NCBI GenBank assembly: GCA_049724395.1
Contig: JAUGWO010000136.1
Span: forward strand, 62,001 to 126,000
Reading direction: 5' to 3'
Length of the DNA: 64,000 bases
DNA from: Spongospora subterranea f. sp. subterranea
Lineage: Eukaryota > Endomyxa: Phytomyxea > Phytomyxea > Plasmodiophorida
Positions 58,201 to 64,000 of this stretch are shown here, piece after piece. Positions within the stretch are counted from its first letter, which is position 1, and each line of letters opens with the position of its first letter. The position numbers were made by a program, and so were the translations under genes. The notes below the pieces were generated by a model, which was not told the origin of the DNA, did no database searches, and saw only the letters and a program-made list of their open reading frames with translations.

Positions 58201-59658
58201 ACTTAACAAGAAGTTTACTCTTATTACCAGAGGCAGGCTCGATAGATGCGCCTTTGCGTTTAATCCATTCAGTTGACGCAAACAAGCGAACAGCAACGAC
58301 ATCTCCATCAAATGAGCGATTACGATTCTTCGGACCAATAATTAACACGTCGCCAGCAACATCAGTCGCTAAAACCCCTATCCGTCAGCATTTCATTCCC
58401 CATGTGTTAAATTCATTGACACCTTTCACGCGAATCCAGCATTCTCGCGTATTTTTGGCATTGACGTGAACAATACCAGAAATTAAAGTACCATCATCAA
58501 GGCCTGATTGTATCGATTCAGGAGACAAATATTCGTCAAACCAAACTCGAGGCGGACGACGCGACGAAGACGGGGTCTGCCCTTTCGGAGATTCTTCTGC
58601 AAAATCTCTATTATTCAGCCTTGATGATACGGATGGTGAACCATTCAACGTCTTCTGATCTCGACCAGAGGAGGGCAATGAACTGCGAGCTGGCCTTCGC
58701 GGTGCTGATATGGAATTCAGCATGAGAAACAAGAGATATCTCGATAAGGACCATACTTTGATATGGTCGAATTTGAGGTGACGTCGTCACATCAAATTCT
58801 GAAGAAGCCACTCCTTTTGGCTCTGTACGAGGTGCGAATTTTGAATTATTTAGGTTCGTTTCTACGCGGCGTGGGTGACTGTTCGACAGTGTTGGGCAGT
58901 CATTGATGAAATGTCCTTCAAAAGAGGTTAAACAAAAACACAGATAAAATACGGTGAGTACCTGGCTGATTACATCTATGACAAACATAACCACGTCGGG
59001 GGGTTGTGGTCTCCTGTGTGCCGGTATTACCTGATGCTGAGACAGAGCCATCATTGGGAAGACGGCGGTGATCACGAGGAGTCGGCATGGACGACGACGA
59101 GGAACATGGCTTAGCATTTTGCAATACAAGAACAGAATTCGGTATAGGAATTGAGTTATTTGCCGGTGACACTTTAGGTGCATAGTGACGTCGTTCGTTC
59201 TTTGTGGAAAGTGGTGCGTGTTGTTGTGCAAGAGGAAGCAGGGGTTCATCATGAGTGGGTACAGGAACAGACCCTTGTACAAATTTATGATATACTTGAG
59301 GGACAGCAGGCTTGGGCATGTGGTTTCGCCCACTCCACTGCTCTTCGAGTGTAGGTGAAAATTTCGCAATGGGCAATTCATTTTCTTGCGGCCAATCAAT
59401 CGGTTCAACAGTAATTTCTTTTCTCCATTTAGACATTATCCATTTAGGGCTCTGAGATCTAACTGGGAACTCGGAGAGGGCGATTCTGAATCGAGGCAAG
59501 GTATTATCCACGGGCTGAAAGCGAATATGACCAGTTGAACCAGAACGCGAATGCACCCTGGTCAAATTGGACAGATCTGAAGGTACCAGATGACCGGCGA
59601 CAGTTCTGCCATAGAGAGAGCTAACCCTATTCCGAGTCAAAGGGCTGCCTCGTGTCAT
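55258..59658 (-). CDS. DIS3L2: DIS3L2-type 3'-5' exoribonuclease with N-terminal zinc knuckle
   Basis: The N-terminal exon (first ATG 59658, alternative 59436) encodes a low-complexity region ending [18 protein letters not shown] intron joins it to HFINDCP, making a CCHC zinc knuckle. A further intron (52 bp, gtatgg...atatcag) connects to [15 protein letters not shown], then the DIS3L2 cold-shock region ([36 protein letters not shown]). Its RNB domain has [16 protein letters not shown] (catalytic Asp cluster), [66 protein letters not shown] and [19 protein letters not shown] short S1-like C-terminus ends at 55258. It degrades uridylated RNAs in the cytoplasm. The zinc knuckle is not usual for DIS3L2. 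Confidence 0.85.
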
Positions 59659-60160
59659 TGATAATGTGAACCCCAGAATGATGATATTGCGGTATGGAAC
59701 TGGGAAATTGCTGCGGAGCAGGCAGGGCCCAGCACGAATGAGTGGGACCAGTCCAGTACGTAGATTGCGGGGCACTGGTCAGGGGGGTGCCGACTGTCCA
59801 GTCACTGACACAGTCAGTGGACTCAGTGCCCACTTGATAGTGTATTCCCCTTATTTCTGCCCAGATTTTGTTTTCAAAATTGTTTCCATGATCGATTTGT
59901 TGAGCTCAGAGCTTTCACTTGTGGCTTATAGCTTGTTTCCTGCCTCTATCATATCGCATTTGTATGCTCGGGTACGATTCGTAGACTGGAGTGAGAAATA
60001 TCCTATGATCCGCATAACTTTCCTTGACAGACCCACACCCGTCTTTCTGAGCTGTGTACCCTGACCTTCTTTCCTACATGGGCAACCGGAAATTTTCTTC
60101 GCCCTGACAATATTGAACCTGTCCAAATCAATTGACTTGTCGCGTGCCATATTCATTATC
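59659..60160. other. Divergent region between DIS3L2 and multicopper oxidase
   Basis: Frames on both strands (59666-60064 plus, 59926-60312 minus) lack domains; likely promoter and 5' leader sequence. Confidence 0.35.
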
Positions 60161-61953
60161 ATGTTAGCATTTCTCATTGCTGCAGCATTCAGGTTCACAA
60201 TGGGGCCTTTGATATTGATTGCTCTACAGGTGGCATATGCAAAACTAGACACATCTTGCGATCCGACCCGTATCGGTATTGATCTGCGGTCTTGCCCTCT
60301 AAAATCGATCAATGCCAGCGAAGATAGTGTGGAGTTGCATCTGATGCCGATGCACCTACAAACAGTTCACCATTCGTTCATGACTCGTGCGTATTCTGGT
60401 CGTGATCGGATACCAACAATCCCAGGACCGATTATATATATGCGACAAAATTCACAAGTTGTTTATTGCAAAACAAATTATGAATGGCCGCTCTGAATGT
60501 TTTTTGAAATCCAGGTTGAGTTAACCCTTTTTAACGATCTGGGAGACAAGCAAACGCCAAAGGGAAGTCAAATCAATGGATTCTTTGAGTATAATACAAG
60601 CAATATCCACACACATGGCCTCCATGTGTCATCAGAGGAGCCACAAGACGATGTCGCCATTCGAGTATGTATTGCACCGAATCAATGAAGAAATGATATT
60701 GGTTTTGAGGCGTTGTGATTGTAGATAGGCCCTGGGTACTCGTACAGGTATCAATATGATATCAGTGACCATTGCAGTGGGCTATTGATGTACCATGCTC
60801 ATTGCCATGGATCAGTAGCCATGCAAGTTGGAGGAGGAGCGTTTGGCCTTCTCATCGTCGAAGATGAACACTCAAATTCCCCATTCGCTTTCCTAAAGAC
60901 ACTTCCAGAATTGATGATATCTATATGGCAGTTCCCTGCGGCTTCCCTAACTATGTTCGCTGATGATGGTGACCTATTCCGACAGATCTCCGGTGATTTT
61001 ATCCCTAACCTCATTCTGATCAACGGATTTGTGCAACCAAAAATTACTATGAATCCCAGCCAATGGTGTGTAGCGCTCTCTTATGACCCTCGTCATATCT
61101 CAACTCGATTCCTAGGTATAGATGGCGAATTATTCACAGTTCTATCGAAAGTGACATCAAAGTATCTCTCAACGGATGCAGTCTAGTTCTTCTAGCACTT
61201 GATGGGATATGGTTGTCAACTCCTCGTCGGGTCAGTTCAGTGAGGTTGCTGCAGGCCTCAAGGGCTGAATTGGCTGTATCTTGTCCCGCTCGTGGCACAT
61301 TCAAGCTAACGTCCAGCGTCTCGAAAGAACATCTTGCGGTCGTTGATATTACTGATATTTCACAGATTGGCCCTAGAAACTTAGACTTATCATTATATGT
61401 TGTCCCTAGACGGCCTCCTTATCTTCGGGATACAGTTTCTTTGCCAGCTGAAATGTTCAGCAACCGTACTTTCTCTTTGGAAATTCAAAGCCCCCATCCA
61501 GATGGACGCCTAAACGGGAGACTTTTTTCTGGGGATACCAGGGACCAAGCACTGCACATAATGTCACCGGATACGATCGAACAATGGACGTTGGACATCA
61601 ATGAGCACCCATTTCACATACACACCTTCCCATTTCAGATCCAGGATGATTCCGCTGATGGATTTTATAAGAAAGGAGACTGGATCGACACATACGAAGG
61701 GCCCAAAATAGCAATCCGGTTTAACATTGGCTCTGAATTTAATGGAAAAGTGCCCATCCACTGTCATCTTGCACAGCATTCGGATATGGGAATACTCGGT
61801 ATCGCATGGATTGATGGACACTCCCGCTCAAGGAAACAGTCATTGAAGAGGATCTTGTATCGACCTAATTCGGCGTTGACTATAATATCGGTCAATTCTT
61901 TGTTGTTATGCATGGCAATATGGATCATTTTCAGAACCATCCATCATCAATAA
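60161..61953 (+). CDS. Membrane-anchored multicopper oxidase
   Basis: ATG 60161 begins a hydrophobic leader (MLAFLIAAAFRF). Exons give NIHTHGLHVSSEEPQDDV (first copper block, HTH), LLMYHAHCHGSVAMQVGGGA (HAHCH), LLALDGIWLSTPRRV, HPFHIHTFPFQIQD (HPFHIH) and IPIHCHLAQHSDMGILGI (HCH...H...M, type-1 copper with Met axial ligand). All four copper-binding blocks of a three-domain oxidase are present. Introns start with GTTGTT after NSQ, GTATGT after AIR, and GTGTGT after NPSQ. A C-terminal hydrophobic helix (ISVNSLLLCMAIWIIF) anchors it. Such enzymes reduce O2 while oxidising Fe(II), phenols or other substrates; this substrate is unknown. Confidence 0.8.
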
Positions 61954-62019
61954 GGCCTAACAGTGGTGAACATCAAAAATGCAAGGCAATATGGTAGCTT
62001 TCTCAAGTAATGGGTCCTT

Positions 62020-63343
62020 TTATGATCCCAAGCCGGGTGACTCCATGTCAGAAAAGAGTTTTACTGCGTTGCCGATGTTTTTAAGCATGTCACTGGCAAC
62101 CATGGAGAGGCCGTACTCATTGAACGTCAGCAAAGATGCCTGGCGAACGACGATACAAGCTGCAAGTGCGGCTTCAACAGATGAATGGTTCTGAGACCTA
62201 AGACTCCAACCTAACATCGTAGCGCATATCCCAGACAGTATGTCTCCTGGATGGATGTAATTTGTATGAATCTGGTGTCTTGACTAAACAATATTTACCT
62301 TGACCACTGACACGACGTCTGCTGCCCTTCCAGCCGCATACCCATGTACGACTACCGTCCGAAATAACGTCTTGATATCCTATTCAGAGTTGAATGCGAG
62401 GGCATCAATGAAATTAATCTCAGCAACCTTTGCGAACAATAGTGGATCCGGGATATTTCTGAGCTAAGGCAACCGTATCTTGAACATATGAATTATGGTT
62501 TGCCTTGACCTACAAGTTATGATAACTCAATGCGGGCATCCAACAATGCAAAAAAGGAACAACTTCAGCAAAAAGTAGACCTTCACCGAGCATATGAGGG
62601 CATGGACTAATTTCACGGGAAGGCGTATCCATCGACTTATTCCATAACATTTGAAATTCAGAAGCGTTTGGAGTCATGATTACATTATTCCACTTTGTAA
62701 TCGGCAAAGACGACAAATCACAATGAAGACCATCGCCTAAGATGGTGATTTCAGAAATTCCATTTCGGATAATGAATGGAAAGTGTTACCATCGATTATC
62801 AATGGCTTATCATTTTTTCTGCTCGCGGCCATAACGTTCCAAGCTACATTCTGAACATCGTCTTGACGCCCAAGTCCTGGTCCGATTACAATGACATGCG
62901 CCGTTCTCAGTCTCTCAAGTTGCGGGTGCCATTCATCAAAAACCACATCAAAATGCTCTGGGTAAGGCCGGACAATAATATCGGGGCTGTACGACTTGAT
63001 TGCGCTCGACGCATCTCGATGGCAGCAGATTATAGCCAGATCAGCTCCAGCTCTGGTTCAGCAATAGATCATCATTGAAAAACGGCATGCGGAAGGGTAC
63101 TTCGTAAGGACCTTAATGCTGACTTTGCAGAAAAATAGGGCGCCCCCGTATATTCGATTGAGCCGCCGACTACTGCCACCTTTCCTTTTCAAAGGCGTAA
63201 TCATATCAAGCTCATGGTGTGGCGATTCTCATGTGAAGACGGTTACCAGATGAGCCTTTGTATCCCGTGTCCTGCAATACAGGTACAAACCGACTGAGGT
63301 TATTCATCACCATCCGATCAGCCCGCTTCATATCCGGAATCAT
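62020..63343 (-). CDS. NAXD: ATP/ADP-dependent NAD(P)HX dehydratase
   Basis: ATG 63343 starts MIPDMKRADRMVMNNLSRFV. Joined exons give GKVAVVGGSIEYTGAPYFSA, AGADLAIICC, SYSPDIIVRPYPEHFDVV, VIVIGPGLGRQDDVQNVAWN, KPLIIDGN, VIMTPNASEFQMLW, YPGSTIVRKG and YQDVISDGSRTWVCG. The ATP-binding core GQGD(I)LSG is made by splicing across about 62270, followed by VEAALAACIVVRQASLLTFN and a C-terminal helix. The order is that of the CARKD/NAXD ribokinase-like fold. It repairs hydrated NADH and NADPH, in cytosol and mitochondria. It is tail to tail with the oxidase, 67 bp apart. Confidence 0.87.
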
Positions 63344-63403
63344 GTTGGGGTGTGTGTCTGTCTTAGGATAGTTCTACACAAGAGAGTCTACCCGGGGTAG
63401 TGA

Positions 63404-64000
63404 GTGGTACAGGTGTAGGTGTAGCGTTATTTACCAACTCCGTTCACTTGACGCTGTTCATGTGGTACAGGTGTAGGTGTAGCGTTATTTACTCACTTGA
63501 CGCTGTTCATGTGGTACAGGTGTAGGTGTAGCGTTATTTACTCACTTGACGCTGTTCATGTGGTACAGGTGTAGGTGTAGCGTTATTTACTCACTTGACG
63601 CTGTTCATGTGGTACAGGTGTAGGTGTAGCGTTATTTACTCACTTGACGCTGTTCATGTGGTACAGGTGTAGGTGTAGCGTTATTTACTGTTATTTACTC
63701 ACTTGACGCTGTTCATGTGGTACAGGTGTAGGTGTAGCGTTATTTACTCACTTGACGCTGTTCATGTGGTACAGGTGTAGGTGTAGCGTTATTTACTGTT
63801 ATTTACTCACTTGACGCTGTTCATGTGGTACAGGTGTAGGTGTAGCGTTATTTACTGTTATTTACTCACTTGACGCTGTTCATGTGGTACAGGTGTAGGT
63901 GTAGCGTTATTTACTCACTTGACGCTGTTCATGTGGTACAGGTGTAGGTGTAGCGTTATTTACTGTTATTTACTCACTTGACGCTGTTCATGTGGTACAG
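63404..64000 (+). repeat. 49/59-bp minisatellite running off the window
   Basis: Eleven complete units plus a partial one. Unit starts (gtggtacaggtgtaggtgta) lie at 63404, 63462, 63511, 63560, 63609, 63658, 63717, 63766, 63825, 63884, 63933 and 63992. Spacing is 49 bp or, where an extra 10-bp ctgttattta is present, 59 bp (first 58). Units are otherwise almost identical. Confidence 0.95.

Noticed and set aside
1-64000. CRISPR arrays, bacterial operons, LTR or capsid-bearing elements
   Set aside because: No spaced direct repeats of CRISPR type, no polycistronic gene runs, and no LTR pairs, integrase, capsid or envelope words were seen. The only array (63404-64000) is a head-to-tail minisatellite.

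Overview
The window is nuclear DNA from a flagellated, intron-rich unicellular eukaryote. Nearly every recognisable protein is split into exons by short GT-AG introns of about 45-70 bp, so no bacterial-style operons exist. Evidence for a eukaryote with a cilium includes a kinesin-2 motor, and also TRAPPC5, SNAPC1, XPD/ERCC2, eIF2B-alpha, mitochondrial ribosomal protein mL46, DIS3L2, a TALE homeodomain protein and copines. A secreted protein with three hevein-type (CBM18) chitin-binding modules, a TALE homeobox and a membrane multicopper oxidase together would suit a zoosporic (chytrid-like) fungus or a close relative. That placement is inference; the sequence alone does not fix the lineage.

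Layout. 1-4.3 kb: a minus-strand cluster of small, signal-peptide-bearing, unrecognised proteins, two of them paralogues. 4.7-17.4 kb: dense housekeeping region with a small membrane protein, mL46, an ABCG transporter, a coiled-coil membrane protein, kinesin-2, a pogo-type transposase scrap and eIF2B-alpha. 17.5-33 kb: a repeat-rich accessory region. It is built from a tandem segmental duplication carrying copines (one apparently intact, one decayed, plus relics), a 2.6-kb Tc1/mariner-superfamily element inserted in one copy only, hAT transposase relics, and two inverted repeats. 33-48.9 kb: SNAPC1, TRAPPC5, an RsuA/RluB-type pseudouridine synthase, bleomycin hydrolase, a cyclic-nucleotide-gated channel, XPD helicase and a TPR protein. 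49.2-50.1 kb: Penelope-like reverse transcriptase scraps. 50.2-63.3 kb: an AKTIP-like UEV protein, a TALE homeodomain gene hidden in short exons, the CBM18 protein, an EF-hand protein, DIS3L2 with an N-terminal zinc knuckle, a multicopper oxidase and NAD(P)HX dehydratase. From 63.4 kb to the window edge lies a 49/59-bp minisatellite.

Most genes are unrelated housekeeping functions. The items most worth a second look are the two-gene Tc1/mariner element with its unknown convergent partner gene and a matching empty site 4.6-7 kb away, the zinc-knuckle/DIS3L2 architecture, and the homeobox gene. Exon joins below were made by eye from reading frame, GT/AG signals and family conservation; they have not been tested against transcripts.
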